Part shown: one piece after another, positions 33,908 to 43,740 of the stretch | Position numbering within the stretch: position 1 is the stretch's first letter | How the letters are laid out: the number at the start of each line of letters is the position of its first letter | Origin: Lachnospiraceae bacterium | Lineage (GTDB): Bacteria > Bacillota > Clostridia > Lachnospirales > Lachnospiraceae | DNA: 64,000 nucleotides | Reading direction: 5' to 3' | NCBI GenBank assembly: GCA_015057325.1 | Contig: SVEQ01000014.1 | Span: 1-64,000, forward strand | Notes under the pieces: generated by a model | What the model was told of the DNA's origin: nothing | The model's database searches: none | Seen by the model: the letters and a program-made list of their open reading frames with translations, nothing else | Program-made: the position numbers and the translations under genes

Positions 33908-33939
33908 GTCACTTTATAGTCACTTAATTATGATAGTAT
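33908..33939 (+). promoter_or_regulatory. dual GTCA box and -10 of two-component operon
   Basis: GTCACTTTATAGTCA (33908-33922) with GTCA repeated at 11 bp, then TAGTAT at 33934-33939. The distance from the second GTCA to the -10 is the same as in the copy at 30208, so one regulator is expected to act on both promoters. Confidence 0.75.
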
Positions 33940-33983
33940 TTACGCATAAAATAAATAACAGCCGTTTAAGAGGAGGATAAGAT

Positions 33984-34646
33984 ATGAAAATGAAGGTATT
34001 GCTTGTAGAAGACAGCCCAATGATCGTGAAGGGTCTTGTATATACTTTAGAACAGGAACAGTATGATGTAACGACTGCGATGAGTTATGCAATGGCAGAG
34101 GATATCATTTACGAGGGTCAGGATTTTGATCTTGCAATACTTGATATAATGCTTCCTGACGGTGACGGAAGAAGTGTATGTAAGATTCTCAAAGAAGAAC
34201 GAGGCATACCGGTTATTTTCTTGACTGCCAAAGGCGAGGAAAATGATGTTGTGTACGGTCTTGATATGGGTGCTGATGATTATATTATCAAGCCTTTCAG
34301 AAACAGAGAATTGATATCAAGAATTAATAATGTCATGAGAAGAACGGGCAAGACACAGAAGAGTTTATCTGTTGGCAGAGTGACTATTGATGCAGATGCG
34401 GATGTTGTATACGTTGATGATAACGAAGTAACATTTACCGCACTCGAATATAAGATATTGTTGATGCTTTTCCAAAATACAGGAAGAACGGTTACAAGGC
34501 AGCAGATTCTTGATAAGATTTGGGATATGGCAGGTAATTTTGTTGAGGACAACACGCTTACCGTATATATCAAAAGAATCCGCGAGAAACTTGGAGATGC
34601 AGACGTGATTAAGACGATTAAAGGTGTTGGATACAGAGTAGAGTAG
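33984..34646 (+). CDS. OmpR/PhoB-family response regulator
   Basis: A 220-residue regulator. Receiver: E9/D10, phospho-site D54 in LAILDIMLP, Thr in FLTAKG and Lys in IIKPFR. The winged-helix output domain spans about residues 125-219 and ends in VIKTIKGVGYRVE. The kinase gene follows after eight bases. It is the prime candidate to bind the dual GTCA boxes at 30208 and 33908, controlling itself and the exporter at 30295-33777. The start follows AGAGGAGG at 33969-33976. Confidence 0.94.
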   Translation: MKMKVLLVEDSPMIVKGLVYTLEQEQYDVTTAMSYAMAEDIIYEGQDFDLAILDIMLPDGDGRSVCKILKEERGIPVIFLTAKGEENDVVYGLDMGADDYIIKPFRNRELISRINNVMRRTGKTQKSLSVGRVTIDADADVVYVDDNEVTFTALEYKILLMLFQNTGRTVTRQQILDKIWDMAGNFVEDNTLTVYIKRIREKLGDADVIKTIKGVGYRVE

Positions 34647-34654
34647 GAGAACAA

Positions 34655-35902
34655 ATGAATAATATAAGAACCCGTAATTTGCTCATAAAAATATTTATAA
34701 TAGTTGTTGTTTGTCTTACTTTGATGGTGTGTGGCAACATTTATATAAGCAAACGTATCGCAGCTGACAGGAAGGTGGAAGTTGAAAAACTGGTCGGTTA
34801 TTTCAGAGTCAATTATCCTGAAATATCCGAAAGCGAGCTTATGGATGTTTTAAAGGGTAGAAGCGGAGATGCCGAGCTTGGCGGTGAGCTGCTTAAGAAG
34901 TACGGCTATGACGAGGAGTATTACAAGATTAATCTTGGTGACGAAAGGACAAGGCTGTATGTGTGGAATAGTGCTATACTGCTCGTTTTGGCAGTTTCGT
35001 TGCTGATTGTTTTTGTGTTATATCAACATAGACAGACGAGCAAGATTAATGAAATCGCAGACTATCTTAGCCAGCTCAACAAAAGGAATTATGACTTAAA
35101 GACTAATGATAACGACGAGGATGATCTTACGCTTCTTCGTAATGAAATATTCAGGACAACAATGTTGCTTCGTGAGACTTCGGAATATGAGACAAAGTTA
35201 AATGCAGATTTGTCACGCTCGATGGAAGACATTTCGCACCAGCTTAGAACGCCGCTCGCCTCCATGACAATTATGCTTGATAACATATATGATGATCCGG
35301 ATATGCCGGCGGATATGCGACAGGATTTCATTCGCTCTATAAGCATGCAGATTAATTGGATGTCATCGCTTGTCAACAGTATGCTTAAGCTCGCCAAGTT
35401 TGATGCAGGAACGATTAAGATGGCTGATGGCGAAGTTGATGTAGAAAAGATGATTGCAGATGCACTTGATAAGTTGTCGGTAATCATTGAACTTAGAAAT
35501 GTTGAAGTTGTTAATGAAGTACATCAAGATGATGCTGATGGTAATAGTGGTAAGGTAACATTTATCGGTGATTACAATTGGCAGTTAGAGGCAGTTACCA
35601 ATATTATCAAAAATGCGGTCGAGCATAGTCATGAAGAGGGACGTGTATGGGTAAGTGCTTCAAAGAATGATGTTTATACCGAGATTGTAATCCGTGACGA
35701 AGGCGAAGGAATGTCAGAGGACGATAGAAAGCACATTTTTGAACGCTTCTACAGGGCACAAAATGCCGGCACTGAAAGCATAGGAATCGGATTGTCACTT
35801 GCTAAGTGTATTGTCGAGGCGAACAACGGATATATTACTGTAGAATCAGAGTTAAACAAGGGAACGGAATTTAAGATAAGATATGTGAGAAAACAATCGT
35901 AA
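34655..35902 (+). CDS. membrane sensor histidine kinase
   Basis: A 415-residue kinase with two membrane segments (about residues 10-29 and 107-127) and a short extracellular loop of about 75 residues. It has H195 in MEDISHQLRTPLASM, N-box ITNIIKNAVEHS, G1 box DEGEGM, F-box FERFYRA and G2 box IGIGLSLAKC, so all catalytic motifs are intact. A small external loop suggests that the signal may come from the partner exporter, as in peptide-antibiotic detoxification modules. It forms an operon with the regulator at 33984. Confidence 0.93.
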   Translation: MNNIRTRNLLIKIFIIVVVCLTLMVCGNIYISKRIAADRKVEVEKLVGYFRVNYPEISESELMDVLKGRSGDAELGGELLKKYGYDEEYYKINLGDERTRLYVWNSAILLVLAVSLLIVFVLYQHRQTSKINEIADYLSQLNKRNYDLKTNDNDEDDLTLLRNEIFRTTMLLRETSEYETKLNADLSRSMEDISHQLRTPLASMTIMLDNIYDDPDMPADMRQDFIRSISMQINWMSSLVNSMLKLAKFDAGTIKMADGEVDVEKMIADALDKLSVIIELRNVEVVNEVHQDDADGNSGKVTFIGDYNWQLEAVTNIIKNAVEHSHEEGRVWVSASKNDVYTEIVIRDEGEGMSEDDRKHIFERFYRAQNAGTESIGIGLSLAKCIVEANNGYITVESELNKGTEFKIRYVRKQS

Positions 35903-35946
35903 TAATAGCAAAATATCAAATATTATAAAAATAATGTAAAACATAC

Positions 35947-35975
35947 TTGACATTATGCCAATGAAATGCTATACT
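35947..35975 (+). promoter_or_regulatory. sigma-A promoter of ABC-2 exporter operon
   Basis: TTGACA at 35947-35952 and TATACT at 35970-35975 have a 17-bp spacer. Confidence 0.82.
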
Positions 35976-36034
35976 ATGCCTAAAGATAAAAAACGTTGTT
36001 AATACAGTTTCTTTTACTTAGGAGGTATAGGCTT

Positions 36035-37003
36035 ATGAAGCTTGAAGTTAAGGATGTTAGAAAAAGCTTTGGTGATAAGGAGATACTTAAAGGAATTTCC
36101 TTTGAGGTGGAGAGTGGCAAGGCGCTCGGACTTCTTGGAAGAAATGGTGCAGGAAAGACTACAACTATCAGAATACTTATGGATGTTTTTCATTCAAATT
36201 CGGGTGAGATACTGTTAGACGGTGAGAAGTTTGATCGTTCGAAAGTAATGATCGGTTATTTGCCGGAGGAAAGAGGACTGTATCCGAAGAGAAAAGTTCT
36301 TGAGCAAATGATATATCTTGCAAGACTTAGGGGAGTTGACAAGAAGAAAGCAACAGAGAATTCATTAAGATGGTTGAAGAGACTTGAGGTTGATGAGTAT
36401 GCAGGTAAGGATTTAGAGACTCTCTCAAAGGGAAACCAGCAAAAAGTACAGTTAGCCTCAACTTTAGTAGCTGATCCGGAGATTGTAATTCTTGATGAAC
36501 CGTTTTCAGGACTTGATCCTGTCAACTCACAGATACTTAAGGATGTGGTCAACGAGCTTATAGAAGAAGGAAAGATAGTAATTTTCTCCAGTCATCAGAT
36601 GAGTTATGTAGAGGAGTTCTGCAGGGATATTGTAATCATCAATCATGGTGAGATCATTTTATCGGGAAACCTTCTTGACATTAAGAAAGAGTATGGCAAA
36701 AGCCAGCTTGTTGTTAGTCCTGTTGATGGAGATTTAGATAATTTAAAGACATGGATAAATAATAACCTCTCAGCTTATGTGGAGGTTACGGGAAATAACA
36801 GAACGGATGTAATCGTTAAACTAAAGGACGGCATAACTCGTATGGAGTTCTTTGGTGCGCTTTCCGACAAGGCCGCAGCTTCCGGCATCGAGATAGAGCA
36901 TTTTGAGACTTACAAGCCTTCTCTTAATGATATCTTTGTTGAGAGAGTCGGAGAGGAAGAGAAGGAACATGAGGAAGCAGAGGAGGGCGACGATAATGAA
37001 TAA
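36035..37003 (+). CDS. ABC transporter ATP-binding protein (NatA-like)
   Basis: A 322-residue ATPase. The start at 36035 follows TAGGAGG at 36019-36025. Walker A is GRNGAGKTTT, the signature LSKGNQQKVQLA, Walker B VILDEPFSGLDP, and the H-loop FSSHQMSYVEEF. The C-terminal ~95 residues contain the DUF4162-type accessory domain, then a Glu-rich tail. The pairing with an ABC-2 permease whose start lies inside its last codons resembles NatAB, a Na+ exporter of Bacillus. The substrate here is not proven. Confidence 0.92.
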   Translation: MKLEVKDVRKSFGDKEILKGISFEVESGKALGLLGRNGAGKTTTIRILMDVFHSNSGEILLDGEKFDRSKVMIGYLPEERGLYPKRKVLEQMIYLARLRGVDKKKATENSLRWLKRLEVDEYAGKDLETLSKGNQQKVQLASTLVADPEIVILDEPFSGLDPVNSQILKDVVNELIEEGKIVIFSSHQMSYVEEFCRDIVIINHGEIILSGNLLDIKKEYGKSQLVVSPVDGDLDNLKTWINNNLSAYVEVTGNNRTDVIVKLKDGITRMEFFGALSDKAAASGIEIEHFETYKPSLNDIFVERVGEEEKEHEEAEEGDDNE

Positions 37004-38270
37004 ATTATTTACTGTTATAGATTTTGAAATTAAGAGTTACATTAAGAATAAGTCATTTGTGATCACTACCGTTATCATGGTGGTACTGCTTTTTGCGGCA
37101 TCATTTTTACCTAAAGTATTTGATTTGTCATCCGTTACAGGAGTGAAAACCGAGAGCGTATTTTCGGGTTCCGATGATGGCGAGGATACAAATGAAAGTG
37201 ATGAGGCGGGGACAGATTTTTATCTGTATTATGATGAAAATGATACTCTCGTAAGTGAAGAAATTGCCAACGAACTGTTTTCTGAGATTGGTATATTCAA
37301 AAAAGCTGAAAATAAGGACGATATGATCAAGAAAGTCACGGAGCAGGAGGCAAAGGGCGGTTTTTATATCAAGGATGATATGCATTATGAGTACTATGTA
37401 TTTAACGCAGAGATGTATGATGATACACAGATGATGTTTGAAACGGTTCTTGCTAACCTGCATAAGCAGAATTATCTTATCGCACATAATATGGATCTTG
37501 CAGAGTTTGCTGCAGAATATGAGGCACTTCCGGAGGGTGACGTGAATATCCTTGGTAAGGACGCATCACAAAACTTCTGGTATTGCTACGCACTTGTAAT
37601 ACTGATCTTTATGCTTATAATTATGTACGGTGTTATGATCGCGACATCGGTTACGAATGAAAAGAGTAACCGTTCTATAGAGGTTCTTGTAACAAGTATA
37701 GATGCAAAGTATCTGCTCTTTGGCAAGGTTATAGCAGGAACGCTTGCGGTTGTTATTCAGGCCGGTTCTATTTTGGCAGCCGCTCTTGTGGGCTACAGTA
37801 TCAACCATGACGCATGGAACGGCAAGCTTGATATGATACTTGATATACCGGCAGAGGTTATCATTTCTTTTGCGGTATTTGGTGTTGGCGGCTTCCTCTT
37901 CTACGCATTTGCTTACGGTGCAGTCGGTGCGCTTGTATCAAAGACAGAGGATATCAATAAGGTAGCAGGTACGGTTCAGATGGTGATTATGATTGTGTAT
38001 TTTGTGGTACTCTTTTGCCTGTCAAAGCCGGATGGTATAATTATGAAGGTTTGCTCATTCCTTCCTATAAGTTCGTATTCCGCTATGTTTGTAAGGATTG
38101 CCATGGGTAAGGTAATGTTGCCGGAAATCATCATATCGGCTATAATATTATATGCTTCGATTATCTTTATCGGCTGGCTTGCCGCTAAGATATACAGGAT
38201 GGGAACACTTCGATACGGAAATCCCATCAAGATTACGAATGCATTGAAGTATATCAGGGAAAAGGAATAA
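36996..38270 (+). CDS. ABC-2 family permease (NatB-like)
   Basis: A 424-residue membrane protein. The ATG at 36996 overlaps the end of the ATPase gene by eight bases and has GGAGGG at 36982-36987. One N-terminal membrane segment (about residues 20-40) is followed by an external domain of about 160 residues rich in acidic residues, then five membrane segments with VTNEKSNRSIEVLVTSI, the ABC2_membrane_3 signature, near residues 218-234. Translation coupling with the ATPase supports one complex. Its stop is three bases before the YlmH gene. Confidence 0.9.
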   Translation: MNKLFTVIDFEIKSYIKNKSFVITTVIMVVLLFAASFLPKVFDLSSVTGVKTESVFSGSDDGEDTNESDEAGTDFYLYYDENDTLVSEEIANELFSEIGIFKKAENKDDMIKKVTEQEAKGGFYIKDDMHYEYYVFNAEMYDDTQMMFETVLANLHKQNYLIAHNMDLAEFAAEYEALPEGDVNILGKDASQNFWYCYALVILIFMLIIMYGVMIATSVTNEKSNRSIEVLVTSIDAKYLLFGKVIAGTLAVVIQAGSILAAALVGYSINHDAWNGKLDMILDIPAEVIISFAVFGVGGFLFYAFAYGAVGALVSKTEDINKVAGTVQMVIMIVYFVVLFCLSKPDGIIMKVCSFLPISSYSAMFVRIAMGKVMLPEIIISAIILYASIIFIGWLAAKIYRMGTLRYGNPIKITNALKYIREKE

Positions 38271-38273
38271 TAT

Positions 38274-39032
38274 ATGGATACCGGTATAGATATAAAGAAA
38301 AGGTTAAGAGAATTGTCAGATAAGGCATATCGAGAAAATCGATATGTCTTTACTGATTTTGTAAATATTAGTCAGTTGTCGACATATTATGAGATGAAGA
38401 GTGAGTTTTCAAATGCCGGTAGTGAGGCATTTGGCGGTGTGGAAAATGCAGAACGTTGCATTATAAGATTTGGTGATGCGGATATGTTTGGTTATGAGGA
38501 AGATTATCCGATCACACTTCTTAAAATAAGTCCGGTTAATCGTCGTTTCGCCGACAAGCTAAGTCATCGCGATTTCCTGGGTTCGATAATAGGTCTTGGT
38601 CTTGAACGAGAGAAGATTGGTGATATTATCGTTAATGATGAGAGTTCCTGTTATGTTTTTGTAATGGATAATGTGGCTGAGTATATCATACAGAATTTGG
38701 GCTTCGTCAAACACACGAATGTTAAAGTGGAGATATGTGATGAAACACCAACTGAGGTTAAGCCGAAACTTTCAGAAATGGATGTAATAGTAAGCTCGAA
38801 TCGCTTAGATGCTATAATTGCCAAGGTCTATAATATGTCCAGAGAAGTTTCCGTAAGACATATTGCGGAAGGAAAGGTTTTTCTTAACGGTATAGTCATG
38901 ACAGGTAATGCAAAATCGCTCAAAAGCGGTGACGTCGTATCGGTTCGTGGATACGGCAAGTTTGTTTTTAATCGAGAGGGCGGCAATACAAGGAAAGACA
39001 GATTGTATGTCAATATAAGCAAGTATGTGTGA
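38274..39032 (+). CDS. ylmH: YlmH-family RNA-binding protein with S4 domain
   Basis: A 252-residue cytoplasmic protein. The N-terminal YlmH domain includes YVFTDFVNISQL near residue 24, RCIIRFGDADMFGYEEDYPI near 62-81 and the region ISPVNRRFADKLSHRDFLGS near 87-106. The S4 RNA-binding fold is C-terminal (about residues 178-235; VSSNRLDAIIAKVYNMSR, then FLNG and SLKSGDVVSVRGYGKF). Relatives act in ribosome rescue and are often encoded in the division cluster near ftsZ. Here it instead follows an ABC exporter after three bases. Confidence 0.9.
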   Translation: MDTGIDIKKRLRELSDKAYRENRYVFTDFVNISQLSTYYEMKSEFSNAGSEAFGGVENAERCIIRFGDADMFGYEEDYPITLLKISPVNRRFADKLSHRDFLGSIIGLGLEREKIGDIIVNDESSCYVFVMDNVAEYIIQNLGFVKHTNVKVEICDETPTEVKPKLSEMDVIVSSNRLDAIIAKVYNMSREVSVRHIAEGKVFLNGIVMTGNAKSLKSGDVVSVRGYGKFVFNREGGNTRKDRLYVNISKYV

Positions 39033-39089
39033 AATGTTGACCGGCAGAGTTTATAGAAATCATAAAGACAGTACGAAAGGCAGATTACT

Positions 39090-40130
39090 ATGAGTATGAT
39101 AATCGACATGCATTGTGACACGATACATAAAATATGGAAAAATGGTTATGATTTGGCAAATGACCGTTTCATGTTAACTATAGACAAAATGAAAAACGGA
39201 GGATATTCCGTTCAGAACTTTGCCCTTTTTGTAGAACAGGAAGAGGGGATTGATTGTTATGAAAGAGTTACACAATTACTAGATACCTTTCATAAACAAA
39301 TGGAAATGTTCTCGGACAAAATTGTACAGGTTACAAATGTTGATGAAATAAAAGCCAATGAAGCTGCGAAAAAACTGTCGGCATTTTTGACCGTAGAAGG
39401 TGGTGAAGCGTGTCATGGTGAAATCTCAAAACTGCATTTTCTGTATGAACAGGGTGTACGCATGATGACCCTTACGTGGAATTATCCCAATGAATTAGGT
39501 TATCCCAATATTAATAAAACTATGACAGATAATAAGGATTTTAGTCCGTATATTCCAAATGCAAGTGACGGCTTGACGGATACAGGAATAGAGTTTGTTA
39601 ATGAGATGGAAAGACTTGGAATGATTATTGATGTTTCACATCTTTCCGATGCCGGATTTTATGACGTGTATGCCAATACGAAAAAACCGTTTGTTGCAAG
39701 TCATTCTAACGCAAGAGAGATCTGTCCATTTGTCAGAAACTTAACTGATGATATGATAAAGAAACTTGGAGAACGTGGTGGCGTGACAGGGCTTAATTAT
39801 TGCAGGGATTTTGTGTTTACCAAGGATGAAGAAGACGCAATTGATAATGGAGTTAGCAAAAAGTCGGAAGAAGAATATATGATGATGACATGCGATAAAC
39901 TTGCAGAGCATGCAAAACATATTGTAAATGTTGGAGGAATGGGTGTACTTGGACTTGGCAGTGATTTCGACGGTATTTCTGCATATACAGGAATGCCTCG
40001 TGCCGACAGGCTTGACTATCTTGCAGGATCGCTTGAAAAGTATGGATTTACGCAAGGCCAGATAGATAATATCTTCTATAACAACGTTTTTAGAGTATAT
40101 TCAGAAACTTTAAAAAGTAAAATATTGTAA
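39090..40130 (+). CDS. membrane dipeptidase, peptidase family M19
   Basis: A 346-residue zinc dipeptidase of the renal-dipeptidase type. Metal-binding residues are recognisable in order: H8 and D10 in DMHCDTIH, the bridging Glu in TVEGGEACH, His in DVSHLSDAGF, His in VASHSNAR, and the substrate-binding GSDFDGI near residue 290. There is no signal peptide, so it is cytoplasmic and probably recycles dipeptides, including D-amino-acid peptides from cell-wall turnover. The start at 39090 follows GAAAGGCAG. It is a single gene. Confidence 0.94.
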   Translation: MSMIIDMHCDTIHKIWKNGYDLANDRFMLTIDKMKNGGYSVQNFALFVEQEEGIDCYERVTQLLDTFHKQMEMFSDKIVQVTNVDEIKANEAAKKLSAFLTVEGGEACHGEISKLHFLYEQGVRMMTLTWNYPNELGYPNINKTMTDNKDFSPYIPNASDGLTDTGIEFVNEMERLGMIIDVSHLSDAGFYDVYANTKKPFVASHSNAREICPFVRNLTDDMIKKLGERGGVTGLNYCRDFVFTKDEEDAIDNGVSKKSEEEYMMMTCDKLAEHAKHIVNVGGMGVLGLGSDFDGISAYTGMPRADRLDYLAGSLEKYGFTQGQIDNIFYNNVFRVYSETLKSKIL

Positions 40131-40218
40131 ACATTTACATGAAATATATTCAAAAGTATAGAAAACCCCTCAAAAAAATGATAGAATGTTGTCATGTTTT
40201 TTTGCGGGGTATAATTTT

Positions 40219-43200
40219 ATGAAGGATAAGAAGAGCTACAAGATAGTTTTATTTACTATCATAATGATCTTAATTAATTTCTATGGCAAGCTCATTGCCG
40301 AGTATTTCCAATTGCCAATATGGATGGATTCTTTCGGAACGGTTGTCGCAGCATATGTTTGCGATCCTTTTTGTGGTGCCGTTGTTGGCTTTGCCGGAAA
40401 CTTTATGTACGGAATCAGAGATACTGTATCGATGGTATATAGTATAACCAGCGTTGTCATTGGAGTATCTGTCGGTATTGCGGCAAGAAAGAAATTGTTT
40501 GAAACAGTATTTGGAACATTGACGGCGAGCGTAATTGTTACAATTTTCTCTGTTATTATTTCTACCCCACTTAATCTTATGTTTAACAATGGAATGGTTG
40601 GCAATGTATGGGGCGACGGTGTCGTGTCTTATTTGCTTGAACATGAATTTAATAACCTTCAGGCTACTGCTATTGGCGAGTTCTATGTGGACTTCCTTGA
40701 TAAAGTTATAACCCTTATTGCATTATATGTGCTTATCAGAATAGTAAGATTTAGACGTAACAGGAAAAATGATGTTGAATTAATGGCGATACTTTGCATT
40801 TCTTTGGGTGTTCTTATGGGCGGAACGAGAACTTATGCATATGCAGGGGAAGTTAATAACAGTATTCAGACGGTTTATGATAGCGACAACGGGCTTCCTT
40901 GTGGCGAAGCCAATGATGTTATCCAGACTAATGACGGTATCATTTGGGTCGGAACTTATGCAGGTCTATACAGATATAACGGAAGTGAATTCCGATGGAT
41001 GCAGGATTACGATTCCGTAAGAAATGTTAACTGTCTGTTCTTGGATGAAGAGGGAAGACTTTGGATTGGAACGAATGACAATGGCTTATCGTTGGTGATA
41101 AATGAAAAGGTCACCAATGTTATAGATGTTAATGAAGGTTTGCCGGCTAACTCTGTAAGATGTATAGCAACCTCATCAGACGGTAATTACTATGTTGGTA
41201 CTACATCGGGAATGCAAGTGCTTAGATTTCGTGGCGGATTAAGATTAGTTGCCGAGCTTCCTGAAATCGTGTATGCAAATAATATTTCGGCTGATGATAA
41301 CGGTAATATTGCTACAGTAACCAATGACGGAGAATTGTTTATCGTTAACGGAGAGAAGATAGTTACTTCCCTAAAATCTGATGTTGAACAGGAAATATTT
41401 ACTTGTGCAACCTTTGATAGTAAAGGATTATTGTATGTGGGTACATCAACTGACGTGGTGTATTGTTTCAGTTTAAACGGTAACTCGCTTAGCAAAAAGA
41501 AGGTTATCCAGTGTAAGGAGCCTAACGGAATAAATGATATCTATGTTGCGGAGGACAAGACAATATATATTTGTTCCGACAATGGAATAGGGTATTTGGA
41601 TAAGTTTGATAAGTATCATATGGTTAATACGGGCAGCTTCAATAACTCTGTCGACAGAATGACCATTGATTATCAGGGGAATTTGTGGTTTGCATCATCA
41701 AGACTTGGACTTTTGAAACTTTCCGAATCACCTTTTGCAGACGTATATTGCTCGGCAGGATTATCGGCTAAAGTTGTTAACTCTGTTACAAAATGGCAGA
41801 ACAAGTTATACGTAGGTACCGATACCGGTCTTGATATTGTTGATCTTGGATCAAATCGTGGAGTAGAGGACAATCTGACTGAACAGCTAAAGGATGTTCG
41901 AATAAGATGTTTAAAAGTTGCTTCAGATGATGCGTTATGGATTTGTACATACGGCAAGGGTCTTTGGTGTGTCACAAAGAACGGAGAAATAACTGCTTTT
42001 GATAGCACAGATGGAAAGTTCGGTGATAGAGTAAGAGTAGTTTTAGAGTTGTCGGATGGAACAATCGCAGCAAGTTGTGATAAAGGAATAGGCATTTTTA
42101 GTAACAACGAACTTCAAAAGATTATTCTTTATGAAGAAGGTTTAAGTAAATCAATGGTGCTTTGTATGGAAGAAATGTCGGACGGACGGGTGCTTTGCGG
42201 TACGGATGGAGACGGCATAGTGGTTTTCCAAAATGGTGAGATGACAGACAGATATACAAGGCAAACCGGATTAAGTTCAGATGTAATATTGCGTGTGGTT
42301 GAGGACCCGGTTGGTAAAGGTGCTTATATAGTTACAAGTAATGGACTTTGTTATATTGATACTAATAAGAATATTTATCCGTTGGAAAGATTTCCGTATT
42401 TTAACAACTATGATTTGTGGGCAGGTGAGGATGGACGTTTGTTTGTCTTAAGCAGTGCCGGAATATATGTGGTTGAACGTGCAGGACTGTTTGATGATAC
42501 CATTGACATCGAATATGAAGTTCTTGATGCAAAGAGAGGACTTAAGGCGGGTCTTACCGCTAATTCATGGGATTATATGGATGAAACAGGAAACCTATAT
42601 CTTTCTTGTGATACAGGTGTTTATAAGGTTAATACAAAAGATTACGGTGCTCAAAGACGATCATATCGTATGAAAATATCCACCATTTATCTTGATGGCA
42701 AACCGTTTGAGTTAGAGCGTGGTGAGGTGTTTAATATAGGGCATGATGTATCTCGAATTGAGATAATGCCGGAAGTAGTTAACTATACAGTAGACGATCC
42801 GGATGTTGGATACTATCTTGAAGGTTTTGATGCTATGCAGACTGTATTGTCACAGAGTGAACTATCAGGAATTGCCTACACAAATCTTCCTGCGGGAGAT
42901 TATAAGTTCCATTTAAGAGTTCTTGATAATAAAACGGGTGACGTTATAGAGGAAAGCGTTTTTGATTTTGTTAAAGAAAATGAGATATATGACACGAGAG
43001 CGTTCCATATATATTTATTTGTAGTAGCAATGCTTGCTGTGGCGTGGTTAACATGGTTTATTGTTAGAACTCAGGTACAAAGAACACTTAATTTCCAAAA
43101 GAAAGAGTTGGAATTTGCAAGAAACCAGTTGAAAATGGGTAACGAGACAATTCTTGCTATAGCTAAGACTGTGGATGCCAAAGATGAAAATACAAGTCTT

Positions 43201-43740
43201 CACTCGCAACGTGTTTCGGATTATTGCGTATTGATAGCAAAAGAACTTGGATTTAGTGAAGAAGAATGTGAGAACTTGAGAAAAGCAGCACTTCTTCATG
43301 ATATTGGTAAGATAGGTATTCCGGATAGAGTGCTCAATAAGCCGGCAAAACTTGATGATAAAGAATATGCAATAATGAAGTCTCACGTTACAAGGGGTGC
43401 TGAAATACTAAAGGACTTTACATTGGTTGATCATGCCATTGAGGGTACTTTGTTCCATCACGAAAGATACGATGGTTGCGGTTATCCGAAAGGTCTTGAG
43501 GGGGAGAACATTCCTCTTTACGGAAGAATTATCGGTGTTGCGGATGCGTTTGATGCCATGACTGCAAATCGTGTATATCGTAAGAGACTTGATATAGATG
43601 TTGTTATGTCCGAACTTGAAAAAGGAAAAGGAACACAATTTGATCCGGATATGGTTGATATATTGTTTAAGCTTATAGCAAATGGAACAATAAATATGCA
43701 GGAACTTTATGAAGAAGATGATGAGGAGGTTGAAGAGTAA
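40219..43740 (+). CDS. ECF-S-like / beta-propeller / HD-GYP membrane sensor
   Basis: A 1173-residue transmembrane sensor. The ATG at 40219 is chosen over an earlier TTG because GCGGGG precedes it. Residues 1-200 form five or six membrane helices resembling an ECF transporter S component (LPIWMDSFGTVVAAYV, GAVVGFAGNFMYG). Residues about 205-840 are two-component-type propeller repeats (IWVGTYAGLYRY, LWIGTNDNGLS, LWFASS) outside the cell, followed by a Y_Y_Y domain to about 930 and a membrane helix near 940-960. After a coiled coil comes HD-GYP, with H1027-D1028 in LLHDIGKIGIP and HHERYDGCGYP from 1080. It should hydrolyse c-di-GMP on ligand binding. Its stop overlaps the BMP gene start (TAATG). 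Confidence 0.9.
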   Translation: MKDKKSYKIVLFTIIMILINFYGKLIAEYFQLPIWMDSFGTVVAAYVCDPFCGAVVGFAGNFMYGIRDTVSMVYSITSVVIGVSVGIAARKKLFETVFGTLTASVIVTIFSVIISTPLNLMFNNGMVGNVWGDGVVSYLLEHEFNNLQATAIGEFYVDFLDKVITLIALYVLIRIVRFRRNRKNDVELMAILCISLGVLMGGTRTYAYAGEVNNSIQTVYDSDNGLPCGEANDVIQTNDGIIWVGTYAGLYRYNGSEFRWMQDYDSVRNVNCLFLDEEGRLWIGTNDNGLSLVINEKVTNVIDVNEGLPANSVRCIATSSDGNYYVGTTSGMQVLRFRGGLRLVAELPEIVYANNISADDNGNIATVTNDGELFIVNGEKIVTSLKSDVEQEIFTCATFDSKGLLYVGTSTDVVYCFSLNGNSLSKKKVIQCKEPNGINDIYVAEDKTIYICSDNGIGYLDKFDKYHMVNTGSFNNSVDRMTIDYQGNLWFASSRLGLLKLSESPFADVYCSAGLSAKVVNSVTKWQNKLYVGTDTGLDIVDLGSNRGVEDNLTEQLKDVRIRCLKVASDDALWICTYGKGLWCVTKNGEITAFDSTDGKFGDRVRVVLELSDGTIAASCDKGIGIFSNNELQKIILYEEGLSKSMVLCMEEMSDGRVLCGTDGDGIVVFQNGEMTDRYTRQTGLSSDVILRVVEDPVGKGAYIVTSNGLCYIDTNKNIYPLERFPYFNNYDLWAGEDGRLFVLSSAGIYVVERAGLFDDTIDIEYEVLDAKRGLKAGLTANSWDYMDETGNLYLSCDTGVYKVNTKDYGAQRRSYRMKISTIYLDGKPFELERGEVFNIGHDVSRIEIMPEVVNYTVDDPDVGYYLEGFDAMQTVLSQSELSGIAYTNLPAGDYKFHLRVLDNKTGDVIEESVFDFVKENEIYDTRAFHIYLFVVAMLAVAWLTWFIVRTQVQRTLNFQKKELEFARNQLKMGNETILAIAKTVDAKDENTSLHSQRVSDYCVLIAKELGFSEEECENLRKAALLHDIGKIGIPDRVLNKPAKLDDKEYAIMKSHVTRGAEILKDFTLVDHAIEGTLFHHERYDGCGYPKGLEGENIPLYGRIIGVADAFDAMTANRVYRKRLDIDVVMSELEKGKGTQFDPDMVDILFKLIANGTINMQELYEEDDEEVEE

